Shown piece after piece: positions 1-12,649 of a DNA stretch of 64,000 bases. Numbering within the stretch: position 1 is the first letter of the stretch; every line of letters starts with the position of its first letter. Position numbers and translations under genes: made by a program. Under the pieces are notes generated by a model. It ran no database searches. It worked only from the letters and a program-made list of their open reading frames with translations, and had not been told where the DNA came from. Origin of the DNA: Citrus sinensis (lineage: Eukaryota > Streptophyta > Magnoliopsida > Sapindales > Rutaceae); assembly GCF_022201045.2 (NCBI RefSeq), contig NC_068557.1:20561501-20625500 (forward strand). Reading direction: 5' to 3'.

Positions 1-884
1 CTCTTAACCTCAACCATTTTTCCATTCAATTCATGAAAAGTCTTAAGCAATACCTTGTCCACTGCCTCCTCTGAATCATAAGTAATGAAACCAAAGCCTC
101 TTGGCCTCTGGGTGTTGTGGTCGTACATCACCACAACATCTGTGATAGTCCCAAACTGATCAAAGTACTTCTTAAAGTCACTTTCCGTGACGGTGGATGC
201 TAAACCTCCTACAAAAATCTTTCGTGTGCGGCCTGGACCAGGAGAACCATGAATGCTGCCACTGCTTCTATTGAGCACAATCTGGTCATCCCTAGGAACA
301 GCCTTTTTTGCCTCAACCTGGTGGCAAAGAATTCACATGAAAACCAAGCTCAAATAACAAGAGATCATCAAACTCTCGGAATCAACCTAAATGAATAAAT
401 TAAAAAATCCATCAATTAAGAACATAATTGATGTCATTTTAAAAATAAATGAATAAATGCATAAGAGGAGAAGGCATGACTTTTACTCTTGGCTGAATTT
501 GAAATTTAGTTGAACACAGAACCAGAATTAAACGAATGCCTGCAATTACAATATCGGATTCATAACTCCTATAGGAAATGAATTCCATCCTACATGAGAT
601 AATGATCAAAGATGATGACATAGTAAAAAATTTAAAGGTCTGCTCAGAAATTAATAACTTACCATTCTCCCATCAATGTTGTGCTTTTCCTGAATGACAA
701 TCTCAGCAACAGCAGGATCAGCAAAGACAACAAAGCCAAATCCACGGGCACGCCCTGTGTTCCGATCCTTCATGATCACCGCCTCCACCACCTCACCATA
801 AGTACTAAAGTACTCCTTGAGACGCTCCTCATTGGTGTCCCAAGATATTCCACCAATAAATAACTTTCCATTATCAGATTGCAT
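1..884 (-). CDS. Two-RRM hnRNP-type RNA-binding protein, 5' part (partial at left edge)
   Basis: Nuclear hnRNP-like RNA-binding protein of the plant At3g07810/At4g14300 type (Musashi/DAZAP-like), expected to bind mRNA. Coding exon 1 is 884-663 (74 codons, ATG at 884-882) and exon 2 begins at 317 and runs off the left edge; the GT-AG intron between them keeps frame (DGRM|VEAKKAVPRDDQ). RRM1 spans about residues 6-80, with RNP2 LFIGGI and RNP1 RGFGFVVF. A linker rich in Gly/Ser/Pro/Arg leads to RRM2, with RNP2 IFVGGL and RNP1 RGFGFITY. The usual glycine/asparagine-rich C-terminal half lies outside the window. The start is certain because homologues begin MQSDNGKLFIGG. The family assignment is firm; the exact orthologue is inferred. 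Confidence 0.93.
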
Positions 885-1705
885 TTTGTTTCTGCACTCA
901 AAATGATTAAAAACACTCCATCAATACAAAATCTAGCAAGTGCAAATCATAGTAATACTGAATTCATTATAAAAACAGACTTTTTGATACAATCAATCTC
1001 CTGCTTCATATTTTACACTGGATCCAATCAGAAACTCACAATTCTATCACAATTTGATCAAACAATGGAAATGATAAATCAGAAGTAGAGAAAAGGAGGT
1101 GTAATGCTAATGTGCAATCAATCAAGTAAATAAAAACAATACCTTATTGAATGAACAACCTGAAACACACAATTTATATTGAGTTACAATACAGATATCT
1201 TCTGATTCAATTTACAGTGAACAGATCCTTCATCGATCAATCAACAGACTCAGAATTAAGCACCAGCCTGGAATTACATCAATCAAAAGAAAATTAAAAG
1301 CAAATAAGAACAAAAGCCCGGAAACAAATTCATTTGCAGCATTAAAAAAAAATGACAATTAATCAAAGATCGAAACTTGAACCGAGATTCACAATAACCC
1401 ACCAATCAAAGCAAACCCAGATGCCCAAATCTTGCAAAAAACTAAGATCTGATAAGAGGAGGCATGTTCATCCTCCTCTGAGAAGCCACCCAAACAATCT
1501 CAAAGTTCAATTGTGTTTGATTTTTATTTTTAAAAAAAATTTTGGATTCAAAACAGATGCAAATTCATTCACCAAACAATTTGCAATCCAAATATAAGTA
1601 TCTAAATTGATGATGTATTGGTTTTTAGAGAGAGAAAGAGAGAGACATGTGACAGATAGAGAGAGAAGGTTAGACAAGCTTTGGTGTTGAGAATATATAG
1701 AGAGA
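885..1705 (-). promoter_or_regulatory. 5' leader, leader intron and core promoter of the hnRNP gene
   Basis: On the minus strand a donor (AAG|GTATTG near 1142) and an acceptor (GTGCAG at about 892, just before the ATG) bound a likely 5'UTR intron of about 250 bp. The first non-coding exon would run from about 1143 up to about 1670. A CT-rich tract lies at about 1620-1680 and a TATATA element at about 1692-1700, giving a plausible TSS near 1665. The exact TSS is inferred. Confidence 0.5.
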
Positions 1706-2846
1706 CTCATTTATTTTATTTATTTTAATTTTTTTGTACAATGTGTTTTTTTTTTATTATAGAGTTTTATGGAAATTCATAATTTTGAAGCGAAATGCTT
1801 TTAAAAAGTTAAAAATGGAAATTGATTTTCTTTTTTTCTTTTTTTTTTTCTTTTGGATGTGGTTGATAAATTGGAAAGTAGTTGTTTAGCTTTGTTCTCT
1901 CATTTTGTTACTTTTTTATACTTCATTGGGATAAAAATAAATACGACGCAATGCATGCATGCATAGAGCTTCAGGTTGCATGCAACTAAGAATTAGCCAT
2001 TGGATTCCATCTATCTTTGATTGTAAACTTTTCAATGCTTGTTGTCCATTGATTTTGTTGACTTTGAGGGGTTGACTATGAGCCTTTTGTCGTTGGTGAG
2101 TAGCTATTTATGAAAAGATTTGGTCTTTTTCTTTGTTATAATTCCTTTATGAAAATTTCATTTGAAACAAATAACAGCAGATTTGAGCCTTGCTCATTTG
2201 GTAGGGTTAAAAAGGGTTTAAGGTTAAAAGGGGCTAAACGGCTAAACCCCACATTTATTAATTGTTAATTTTCCACTGTTTTCTTTTTCCCCCTTTTATT
2301 TAAAAAAAAAAAAGTTTTGGCAAAATGATTCTCACTTGATGCCATAAAAGGTTTCAATAGTTCAAATATGGTCAAATTTCAAATTTTCTTAAAGATTACG
2401 GATTTGGTTTTACAATAATACCTTGTCTAAATTTTATGATGTATATCTAGTGGTAACATTATAAATTATTATTTGTCAAGCAATGTGTGAATATTTGTTA
2501 CATTATTTTAGGTACACATAATAATATATATGAGAGTCACGTGTATATCACATCAGTTGAAATTTGAAGATTAAATTTTCACTTGGTAAATGTATTATTA
2601 TCCAATGCTCAACTCTTCAATGTATGCTTAAGCATTTATACAAGATTATTATTGCAAGCTACCCTTAAAGCCTAAACACTTTGGATTTGTTTTTGATCTA
2701 TCATGGGCCATGGCACATTTTATATTATCACCGAGCCATGTGTTTCATTGTAGAGGTCTACATGATAGTCATAGATTATTTTAAAACAAATGTTGTTTTT
2801 GTTTTATATTATGTTGCCCTTTTCCCAATTTACTTACCTATCTGCA

Positions 2847-2848
<2 letters not shown>

Positions 2849-2898
<50 letters not shown>
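2849..2898. repeat. (AT)25 microsatellite
   Basis: Fifty bases of uninterrupted alternating A and T. Confidence 0.95.
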
Positions 2899-2901
<3 letters not shown>

Positions 2902-3630
2902 CAAAGATACACCATTTGAAGTCACACAATCGAGATTATTTTTTTAAATTGATAAATTCCTAGCAATGAATGTAGAGCTAAAAGTTCAATTAATTAGATT
3001 ATAACTCAGTTAATATTTTTTATTTAAAAAAAAAAACTTGTATGCTTTTAAAATTTACAATTTTTATCAATCTATTTTTTCATGCTACTTATTTAGTATC
3101 ATCATGTTTTTCATGTAAATTTCGGTTATACTGAAAAAGGTAACAAATGAAATGTAGGAAGTTTAATAGTATGTCAAATAATATTTTTCACATATCCACA
3201 ATGGGGACCACAATCTTTGAGTGAGCATCATTTACAATAATATTGATTACTAATAGGTGTCAAAATGCAAAAATAATTATAATTTTAAGATCAAATTGTA
3301 AAATAATAATTTGTCATTTTTTATATTAATATCTTTTTTTAAGAGCAATGTTGATCATATTACAGTAATATGTGAAGTTGTAATAATTAGTTTACAGGAT
3401 CATAAATAATTGTCACAAGATTTTGTGCAAGGCCGACTTTAGAGTATTTGGGGCCTTAGGCGCGCTTTTTATTTTATTTTATAAAACCTCTTTTTATTCT
3501 GCAATTTCAATATTAAAAGAAAGATAAAGGGCTCAAAAGTAACTTCATCTTTAATTCTTAAATTTCAACAATAATAAAAAATCCTAAAAGTTTCAAAAAT
3601 AAAATTTCAAAAAATAGTCAAGAAATGAAG

Positions 3631-3896
3631 AGGAAAAGGAAATCCTACGGGTTGGATTGCTCGTGTGTCCACGGGACAAAATCCTATTTGAAATGGATGG
3701 TGTGAGTTTGTCAAATGCTCGACAAGCCGCTACATTAGCGGCGCATAAACCATGTTCGTGAACAGGAAAAGGAAATCCTACGGGTTGGATTGCTCGTGTG
3801 TCCACGGGACAAAATCCTATTTGAAATGGATGGTGTGAGTTTGTCAAATGCTCGACAAGCCGCTACATTAGCGGCGCATAAACCATGTTCGTGAAC
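3631..3896. repeat. Identical 133-bp tandem duplication in a GC-richer insert
   Basis: Unit 1 (3631-3763) and unit 2 (3764-3896) are identical by eye over 133 bases. Each unit holds a perfect hairpin, CCGCTA-CAT-TAGCGG. GC content is visibly higher than the flanking DNA, and the GC-rich character continues to about 4030. The source was not recognised: an organelle-derived insert or a transposon fragment are both possible. Confidence 0.9.
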
Positions 3897-6099
3897 TAAG
3901 TTTGTTCAGTGGTTGTAACATAAATGGGATTGAGATACTCCCAAGCTCCACCAGCAAGCAGCACCGGAGTGAATCGTAACCTTTCGATCTGTTTATAAGG
4001 GGTCAGTACTCGTCAAGAGACGAGACGTGTATATATATATATATAACAAACAAGTAAACAAGAAAAATATTATTTTTAAATAAAATATTTAGATTGGTAG
4101 TATAGAGAAAGTTGAGATAATAAATTGATGATAAGATAATAGAAATGAACTTGTATTTTAAGAAATTAATTTTTTTTAAATGAACCAATAAATGTAATAA
4201 CTTTTCTTTGTACGGAAGTGAGTAAGAAATTTTTTCATCCACTAATTTTTGAGATTATAAGGTTTTAAATAGAAATTGAAAGGAATACTAAAAGTCAAAG
4301 ATTCTAACGTTAAATAATTAAGTTTTCTTATAAAACTGAAAAGGTAAAGAATTTAATTTTTTTTCTTAGAAAGATCAATAATGAATAAATCTATGGTTGT
4401 TTATTAATTATAGAATTATTAATCATTCTTAAAATTTGAAACTTTAAGCCACTGAGTTGTTTACTTATATTTAAAGCCACCTTTGATTATGTGAAGTTGA
4501 AATTGAGTTTGAGATAGATTACAAAAATAAAATTTAAGCTCAAAAACAAAAATTCATAATAATAAAAAATAGATGCTATCAAACACATGAGAATATTATT
4601 GCAGCAATGCAAGCTAATGGGGATCGTGCAATCCACGAAAGGCACTTTGGTCTTTCCACTAGATAGCTGTCTTAAGATCCTCCAGCTATATCCTTTCATT
4701 TTCCCATTTTCTAAATTTACATTATCCAAAAAACCCTTATACAAATCATGATCACACGACTAACCCAAGGTTAATTTTGTCATTTCGAATTGATAGCTAC
4801 AAATGCTTAGGTTATTTTGGACATTTTATTTATTATCATCCTCTGGCTTAGGTTAGTGGGTTGGCCTCCAGCCTACCATTAGTCGTGATCGGCCATCGAA
4901 GAATTGGGCTCTTATCACATGCAAATGCGACACACGTTCATTAAATTAAAATGCGAAGGGAAATGCTTTTGTGTCCCCTTGATTCTCATCGTGCAATTAT
5001 ATGATTGCTTTAAGTTTACTTTTGGTATCTGATCGGATGGCACACGTACTTTGATGAATGTCTATGCTTTCTAATTTCAACTTGTGATTGCTAGAAACAG
5101 GAAGTCATCTTGTGGTTTTGTACTACGTGTGTTGGGTATTTTTGTCATCCTAGTTATACACTCTCTGTCTTTAATATTAAAAAGTGATTTTTATATTATT
5201 AAATAATATTTTATTTATTTATTATATTATTATAGAGAAAATTTTTGACTACATTATTGAAAAAAATGAAGGTAATTAAATTTGGTAAAAAAATTTAATT
5301 AAAATAATATAAGCTTATTTTTATTTGAAAAATATTTTAGGAAACAACTTATTTTTTCACTCTTCCTTTTGTGATATAGGTAACTAAGTAAATAAGTATT
5401 TAGATAGTAAAATTAGATGAGTTTTTTGATGATGCATTAATTATATAATATTTACTAGCAAATTTCACATAACACAACAAACCCGTTAACCCAAAAACCA
5501 AATTGTTGACTTTTACAAATATGTTTACATTTTTTTTAATAAGAATAGTTGTTATTCAAATAAATTTAAATTAATTTAGAGAAATCTAATTAGGTATATA
5601 TTGTCATTGAACATTATTGTCTGCAATAGACCACGTGTTATGAATTTATTGGCTACATCCTAAAGCGCAAATAATGAAATCTTGACATGTGCGGAATGAC
5701 ATGCACCTAATCACAATTTCATATATGTATAAAATATAAATTATGTATAAAAAGACTTATTTATTTAATTTGGCTCCCAATAAATTATTGGCCATCTCCA
5801 AGGTTTCTAAACATGCGAAGAGTGAATGATGAACTCATCATATTTGGCAAATGACAAGACATGGCACTTGAGAGAAGTGACAAAATATTGTTCAATAATT
5901 AAAAAAAAAATCATAACAATGGCTTCATTCATCGATAAATGTAAATAAAGTGCCTTTTTATGCATATAAATGCATCTAATTGAGCACGTAGGTTATTGCT
6001 AATAAAATGAACTAACATATATATAATATTACACGCAATTTCCAAAAAGGGAAAAATCTTTAATTTAAAAGCATGCGTGGGCTTATCGACTTCTGATCC

Positions 6100-6396
6100 T
6101 TGAAGCCCATGCATTTAAAATACGTGTCTCAAAACGACGTCGCAGTTTATGTGCCGTCTCTTACGCTCCCTCCAATTAAAACAAAATTTATGTTCCCTCC
6201 AAAGTTTAAAACCAATCAAATTCAAACGCCCCGCTCGCTCTGAATACAAGAACAAAGCTTACGCGACACTCTTTTAGAATCTCCTATTTAAATCAAACTT
6301 CAACGACTCCTTCAAAATCAACCATCTCCACTTCTCTTCGCTATTCAATTCTCTCCCTTCTCGTGACCCCGACACGACAGCGTCGTTCGCATCAGC
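6100..6396 (+). promoter_or_regulatory. Promoter and 5' leader of the thymidine kinase gene
   Basis: Base composition shifts from AT-rich to mixed about 290 bp before the ATG. A motif AAAACGACGTCGCAGTTT lies at 6131-6148, similar to motifs upstream of other genes in this window. A TATTTAAAT-like element lies near 6286. The ATG context at 6397 (AGC ATG GCG) is a good plant start. Confidence 0.45.
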
Positions 6397-7726
6397 ATGG
6401 CGGCCTCCAACCTCAAGCCCGCAGCAGTTACCACGAATCAGGTCAATAGTGGCCGCGACCGTGTGGGACTGCCCCACCGTAATTCCGGGGAGATCCACGT
6501 CATCATGGGTCCCATGTTTGCCGGAAAAACCACGGCGCTCCTCCGTCGTATCAGATCCGAAAGCGACAATGGCAGGTTCGCCATTTTAAATTGTTAATTA
6601 TATATTTTCTTTGTGAGTTCTGAGTTGATTTTCTTTTTTCTTTTATTTTCTTTTCAATAAATCGGTTGTGTGCAGAAATATTGCGATGATAAAATCGAGC
6701 AAGGACACGAGATACGCGATTGACTCGGTGGTGACTCATGATGGGGCTAAGCTTCCGTGTTGGGCTCTACCGGAACTGACGTCGTTCCGACAGAAACTCG
6801 GAGATGATGCTTACGCGAAGGTCATTTTAAAGATTTTATATTAAAAAATTTATTCACTACTTTTTTTTAATTGTATTGCTGGATCTGATTAATTTTATGA
6901 TTATTTGAGTATTAAAAAAAAATTAACAAGAGTGTTTTTGCCACTCACTTGGTTATGTTATTGTGTTTGATTTCCCTTTAAAATTGTCTATGGAATTTTC
7001 GAATAAAATAGTTTTAGTTTGAGTTTAGTGATGTTCAATTCTCCGCTTATTTTATAATGCTGGTGATTTTTTAAAACCGAATCTGAATTGGATTGTTGGT
7101 ACTGGGTTATAAATGCCCTGTTTTTTATAATCTTCTGGGCAATTCATTATTCATTAGATAGCGGTTTAAAAATCTGGATTCTCTCCGGAATTTGACATAA
7201 AATGGATGTTTCTCTTGTTTTGGATGTGGACAGCTTGATGTGATTGGCATTGACGAAGCTCAATTTTTCGAAGACCTATATGAATTCTGCTGTAATGCCG
7301 CAGATCATGATGGGAAAACTGTAGTAGTTGCTGGCCTTGATGGTGATTATTTGAGGTGCAGTTTAATATTGATGATAAAGTTTCCAATTTCAGTTCTTAG
7401 CAGCCTTTTGGTTCGTTTGTTAACGGAAACCCACACTTGCATTTTGCAGAAGGAGCTTTGGTTCAGTTCTTGATATAATACCCCTTGCTGATACCGTAAC
7501 CAAGTTGACCGCTCGCTGTGAACTCTGCGGCAAACGGGCATTCTTTACTTTGCGAAAGACAGAGGAAACAGAGACTGAAATTATTGGTGGAGCTGATGTC
7601 TACATGCCTGTTTGCCGCCAGCACTACGTCAATGGCCAAGTGGTCATTGGAGCTGCTAGGAATGTCCTGGAATTTCATAAGGTTCAGAGCAAATCCTGTG
7701 TTGAGGCAGCAGCTGCAGCTATCTAA
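6397..7726 (+). CDS. TK1: Thymidine kinase, type II (TK1-like)
   Basis: Phosphorylates thymidine to dTMP with ATP in the pyrimidine salvage pathway, normally cytosolic and linked to S phase and DNA repair. Four exons join in frame: 6397-6575, 6676-6820, 7234-7355 and 7450-7726, giving 240 residues. Residues 1-28 are a poorly conserved N-terminal tail. The P-loop GPMFAGKTT is near residue 38. The Walker B-like segment [11 protein letters not shown] follows, then the zinc-binding lasso with [10 protein letters not shown] and a C-terminal CRQH. This is the architecture and length of plant TK1a. The C terminus ends in an alanine run. All three introns have canonical GT-AG borders. Identification is firm; assignment to TK1a rather than TK1b is inferred. 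Confidence 0.96.
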
Positions 7727-8071
7727 CGAGATCAGTTGTAGCTTATTTACAGCTTTACTATATGAAGTTTGGACTTGCTTGTAGTGTCAGTAGTATCCGC
7801 AGTAATTATTACTTTTCCAACATGCTTAATTTGAATATTTCATGTTATGGTTTTTTTTTTTTTAATTTAATTTGTAGTTTCTTTTCAGTGTAATACTTCT
7901 CATATATGTATATAGCATGAATGAAGCTTGTTTCAAAAGATTGGCTTAGTCAAAGGAAGGAGTACATTTAGATGTAAGGGTATAATTGTAATCGCGGTAC
8001 TTATTTAAGTTTTTTTGCAGTTATAATCCACTTTTTTTCAAAAAAAAATTCATAATTCACAATTTTAAAGT
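7727..8071 (+). other. 3' flank of thymidine kinase
   Basis: T-rich 3'UTR-like sequence with no coding features. A clear polyadenylation signal was not pinned down. It ends where LTR-like sequence begins at about 8072. Confidence 0.4.
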
Positions 8072-8280
8072 CCGGCGTAGGAAGGATATAAAATAGAATA
8101 AATCATGAATTCTTATTTTATTAAGTTTATTTAACATTTGCTTCCGTGTTACATGAAGTGTGTTAGAGCTTTTCCTTGTACCAAGTAGTAGAGCTTTCTT
8201 AACACCAACCAACCATCCTCCATACACAAAATCCTTCCTCCACCCTCCATTAAATCCACCAAGCGAAAAAAAAAAAAAAA

Positions 8281-8922
8281 GGTAAAAGCTCGTTTAGTCT
8301 CTATATTTTAAAGTTAGTGTCCGTTTAGTCCCTATATTTTTAAAAATACTTCAAACTATTCCTATCATTAAATTATTGACAGTTTTGTCATTATCTTTTG
8401 TTCCTTTTAACTTATTTTTATAATATTGCCCTATTATAATAATTTTTTAGACATTATTAAAAAGAAAAAATAACCCTATTATAATAATTTTTTTAGACAT
8501 TATTAAAAAGAAAAAAATAAATTACCAGTTTAACACCAAAAAATAAAATAAAATAAAATATATATATTAATTTTTGTGGAACACACTCTTGAGTTAAAAT
8601 ATTAATTTTTCTAAAAAAATTGATAATGTAATTTTTTACGATATTAATTTTTTAGACATACGTGAGCTTCTACAAAAATTAATATATACTTTTTTTGTTT
8701 TTATTTTATTTTTGAGTTTAATTTGATAATTTAGTTTTTTATTAATATCCAAAAAAAAATATTATTGTAAAAATATAATATTGTAAAAATAAGTTAAAAA
8801 TAATAAAAAATAATGGCATAAGTGTCAATATTTAGTAGCAGGGATATTTTAAGGTGTTTTTAAAAATACAGAAATTAAATAGACACTAACCTCATAATAT
8901 GGAGACTAAATAAATTTTTACC
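8281..8922. mobile_element. MITE-like element with long terminal inverted repeats, copy 1
   Basis: The left end GGTAAAAGCTCGTTTAGTCT and the reverse complement of the right end, GGGTAAAAATTTATTTAGTC, start an imperfect inverted repeat running about 120 bases on each side. There is no coding capacity. Inside, a unit of about 45 bases beginning CCCTATTATAATAATTTTTT is tandemly duplicated at about 8430-8520. Target-site duplications were not resolved. A related copy lies at 15580-16208. Confidence 0.75.
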
Positions 8923-9447
8923 CAAAAAAAAACAAAAACTCGTTGACTGCTGCCACAAACAGCTGTCACTGCCACTATTCTTCTTTTACCGTAGCAGCCT
9001 AAACACTACCCAAATAGCCGTTAAACCACCACCAGGAACACTGCTCAATTTGCTACCCTCTGCCATGATTCATTAATGTTCGCCACCACCAAATTACTTC
9101 CCATCATTAGACTTTTCTTTCCAACTAAGATCCGCTCTGCTTCACTGTTGTTGGAAACGAAACCAAGACCAACCACAATTTTTTATTCAATTTTTCGATC
9201 AATTCATAAGTCAAGCCATCACCACCACCATCACACTTTAGCACCATCAAATCTTCCAGATCTACCCTCGCCCCTTTTTCCAACCACCGTCATCGGCAAC
9301 ACCATCTTTTACTTAATTATAATTTTACCCAATACTTTCTTTAGTTTCATTATTGCCCTCTAAGTTTTCTTTTCTTATAAAAACCCCTAAAAAACCAAAA
9401 CAAAAAAGAAATAGAGAGAAAATTAAAATTAAAAAAAAAGTGGTACA

Positions 9448-10720
9448 ATGAGATATAGAGAAGATGATGATGATCTTTTCTATTACGATGGATTTATTAA
9501 TGCTGAGGATATTTTTTATTGGATCTTCAAAATTGAAGATATTCTTGAAATGTTTGTCCACAGGGTAAACATGTCAAATATGTGCCCTTTAAATTAATGG
9601 GTCATCCATCATAATGGTGGGCAAACTTACAAGCAACACGAATTTGACATAAAGAGACAAGATTCGAACTTGGTATGGTATGAAAAGCAAGATAAATGCT
9701 TATTTTATTCTTCCTTAACATTTTCAGACAATCCATTGTAAGTTTGAAAAGTGTGAACAAGGTACAAATTCTGTTCAATTCTATGAATCTTAACTTCAAA
9801 ATTATCGTTGTTGTGTGCATATTTCTGAAGATGATGAAGATACAATTTCAAAATTTGTGAAAGGATTAAGTGCTGATATTAAGAAACAAGTTTTATTACA
9901 AATTGTTGCCACTCATGAATATTAGAATGTGATTAAAGTTGCTTTAAAAGTTAAAATGCAAATGAAGAGACACAAAGAGAGAAAACAAGCACTAAAGAGA
10001 TTTGAACGAGTGTAAGAGCATCATAAAAGTCAAAGAAGAAAAGATCGGTAGTCTAATAGATTCATTCTACCAAAATTATAGCATGAGAGTTCAAAATCAA
10101 AGCAAGATCCCATCAAGGACTTCTCCTTGCAGAATAATTTTAATATCTAAAAGCGACCGTTTGATGCCAATAAAGATCATAACTCACCATTTGGAAGAAG
10201 ATACTATACTGGATTCTAAAGTTATCGAAGATGTTTTGATTGTTTATGATTCAACCGTTACACTCCCCAGTGACAAATAATTTATCCAAGATTCTGAAGT
10301 TCAAGATTTTAGCATGGAAAAACAATTTTTACTAGTTTCATCATGAGAAGAAAAGAATGTCATGAAAGCCTCTTTTGAAGAGATTTCAAATGAGCCTAAT
10401 ATTTCCAATAAATAAGTGCAATATATTCTTGACTTGAGTTTTATATCTAACAAGATAGTTAAAATTGTCAAGAAGATCGAGGTGAAAAGGCACTAATTGT
10501 TTTTAAAGATGGTAAAGTTGATATGATTTTACCAATTATTCATGAAACTGAGCAAATCATTCTTACAGATCTTTAGATAGTTGATATGATTATGCCTATC
10601 TATATGAAAGATAAACAAGTTGTACTTGAAGAACACCTAGCTCAAAAGGAGAAATTGAATGTAAAATACATAAAGTAAGATGAGGAAAAAGTTAAAAGAG
10701 AACTTCTAATAATTTGTTTG
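9448..10720 (+). pseudogene. Gypsy gag remnant, multiply disrupted
   Basis: An ATG at 9448 opens a frame with YYDGFINAEDIFYWIFKIED, resembling the gag segment in which a fold of the type FDG...DFLDWL..VE precedes capsid helices. It stops after about 50 residues. Further on, the fragment ISKFVKGLSADIKKQVLLQI resembles the later gag retrotrans_gag region. A frame at 10002-10280 and pieces near 10490-10640 look like the protease-proximal part. Several stops and frame changes separate the pieces, so it cannot make a full product. Confidence 0.55.
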
Positions 10721-11499
10721 TACAAATCTACAATTTTTTTAGAAGAGTCATACTTAAAAGTTAAAAGCAAAAAGAAATTAAAGTTTTAGTACTTTCGAAT
10801 TTCAAAAAACGTTAATACAAAGTGCTACATGTTCGCATTTCAAGATCAATTAATCATTCACTATAAGTTTCATCCTCGAATTATCTATTGTTTTTAGCAA
10901 AACTCAAGTATATTTTTTTTTAAAGAGGAAGAGATTGATGTAGGAAGCATGTAAAGTAGAATAAATTAAGAACTCTAGATTTTGAGTTAATTTGGTATTT
11001 AATATTTTATTAGAATTTATCTTATTTTATTAAACTTACTTGAATCATATTTGTGATTTTAGTTTAATTAGGATTTTAGATTATTATCTTATTTGAGAAG
11101 GATTATGATTAAGCAGCTATTAGTATATATAGATTTGTTATTCATAGTTTATGGTAATATGTTTAAGATTTTCATTAATAATATTTTGGATTATTCTCAT
11201 TTGGGTTTATCTTCGTCGTTAATTCGACGTTTTCTCTCTTTGAAAGTTATTTTTTCTTGAGTTTTCAAATCATACACTAGACGACATCTAATATCATTTT
11301 TACGCTGCATTAAAGTTAACTTTGCTTTTGTTTTAAAATAAATTATTGTATGTACCATAACTTAGAGGCACAAAACTACGCCAAGTGTAAAAAAAAAAGA
11401 AAGAACTTGTTAGCCTATATGGCTATAGATATTGATTTAGATGATAACAAACCACATGTATTGATTAAACAAAGATTTATGAATTGTGCTTTTTAAGAA

Positions 11500-12600
11500 A
11501 ACGATGTTATGGAATGAAAGTATTTTGGACTAACATGAAAGTATTTTAAAACCTTTGATCTTGTTTTAAAATTACGGAATTGGACCTATTTGAAACTATT
11601 TAAATATTTTGGGTCATTTTATAATTTCACATAATTTGGGTGAAATCATAATTTCAAAAAGTTTTGGGATTGACAAAAATTTATTTAGAAATTCTGAAAT
11701 TGGGTTTATTTGAAAGTTTTCATAACGTTTTGGGCCATACTATAGTTTTATAAAGTTTTGAGCTCAAACTATAAATTTAAAAAATATTTCACTGCAGCAG
11801 TCACTCTAGCAAGCGGCTTACCGGATATGGTAAACGGCAAACTGGATTTTGGGCAGTAAGCTTCTAGAGCATAAACGGCTTACCAGATTTCGCAAGCGGC
11901 AATCCAGATTTCAAAAGCGGCTTGCCGGATATGAAAAGCGGCATGCCGAATATTCTGAAATTCAAATTTTTGCCTTAACGGTAACATAAAAGCGGCTTAC
12001 AGGATTCCTAAACGGCAAGCCGGTTACGACCAAAATGTGCATAACGGCTAGTTTTTGAGCTCGTACTATAAAAACTCAAATCCAATTCATTTTCAAGCTC
12101 TCCAACAAGCAAAAACAAAAAGCACACGGGATATCTTGAGCTTTCAATTTGTAAATCACAAAACATTGAATCATTTCTTGTTCTTCATTTTTGAATATCT
12201 ACTCTTTGAGTGAGTTTTATTATAATTCATTTTTTCATCTTAATTATAAGAGTTTGAGTGTGTGACACTTGAGTGAAGAGATTGGGAGATAATCTCTTTG
12301 TTGTAAAGGTTCATTAACACTTTGAAGTCAATTGTAAACGGTTGAAGCCTTGGAAAGGCTTGGATAGTGAAATCATCAAGCTTGGATTGCTTGGAGGCAG
12401 GGATTGCCGAACCACGTAAAATTTTGTGTGTTTGTTTCTCTTCTTCCTTATTCATTAGTTATTGTGCTTTTATTGAACTTATTGCTTTCAATTTTTATTA
12501 AGACATTAGATTGCTTGTTGTGTGGATTTGCTAGGATAATTTTTAAAATTCCAATTCACCTCCCCTCTTGGGTTGCACACTTATATTTTAAAATTATCCC
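11500..12600 (+). mobile_element. Sirevirus-like (Ty1/Copia) LTR, probably solo
   Basis: The segment starts near TGTTATGGAATGAAAG and carries a cluster of repeated palindrome-like CpG motifs at about 11805-12050 (AAGCGGCTTACCGGATATG alternating with AAACGGCAAGCCGG). A TATA box, ACTATAAAAAC, follows at about 12066. It ends in AATTCACCTCCCCTCTTGGG, typical of the LTR end region of plant Copia elements. Sireviruses are known for palindromic, CpG-rich LTR motifs upstream of the TATA. No internal coding region adjoins it, suggesting a solo LTR. The exact ends and target-site duplication were not resolved. Confidence 0.6.
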
Positions 12601-12649
12601 AAAAAATCAAATAAGTAAATAAATTATATTCAATCTATTTCGGAGAAAG

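Larger units (their letters stand above)
1740..6100. other. AT-rich intergenic region without a recognisable gene
   Basis: No reading frame here shows a recognisable domain; the short ORFs are AT-driven. The stretch holds poly-A/T tracts, one long AT microsatellite (2849-2898) and a GC-richer insert with a perfect tandem duplication (3631-3896). The rest shows nothing I can name. Confidence 0.6.
8072..11300 (+). mobile_element. Decayed Ty3/Gypsy-type LTR retrotransposon, gag only
   Basis: A purine tract (about 10923-10935) is followed at once by TGATGTAGGAAGCATG, the arrangement of a polypurine tract and 3' LTR start. A similar sequence, GTAGGAAGGATATAAAATAG, occurs near 8077 and could be the 5' LTR start; about 30 of 37 bases match by eye. 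Between them lies a broken gag frame (9448-10720). No protease, reverse transcriptase or integrase remains. A separate MITE-like element (8281-8922) lies inside. The LTR ends are estimated. Confidence 0.45.

Noticed and set aside
2681-2947. 88-codon frame containing YIYIYI repeats
   Set aside because: Translation of the AT microsatellite.
3593-3847. 84-codon minus-strand frame
   Set aside because: Produced by the tandem duplication; no domain and no support.
7980-8070. tRNA-like or regulatory RNA
   Set aside because: No cloverleaf or known motif seen.
9076-9363. 95-codon plus-strand frame with a His-rich stretch
   Set aside because: No family; the His-rich run comes from a CAC repeat in a transposon-rich area.
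10002-10280. 92-codon frame as a stand-alone gene
   Set aside because: Fits as a piece of the broken gag remnant.
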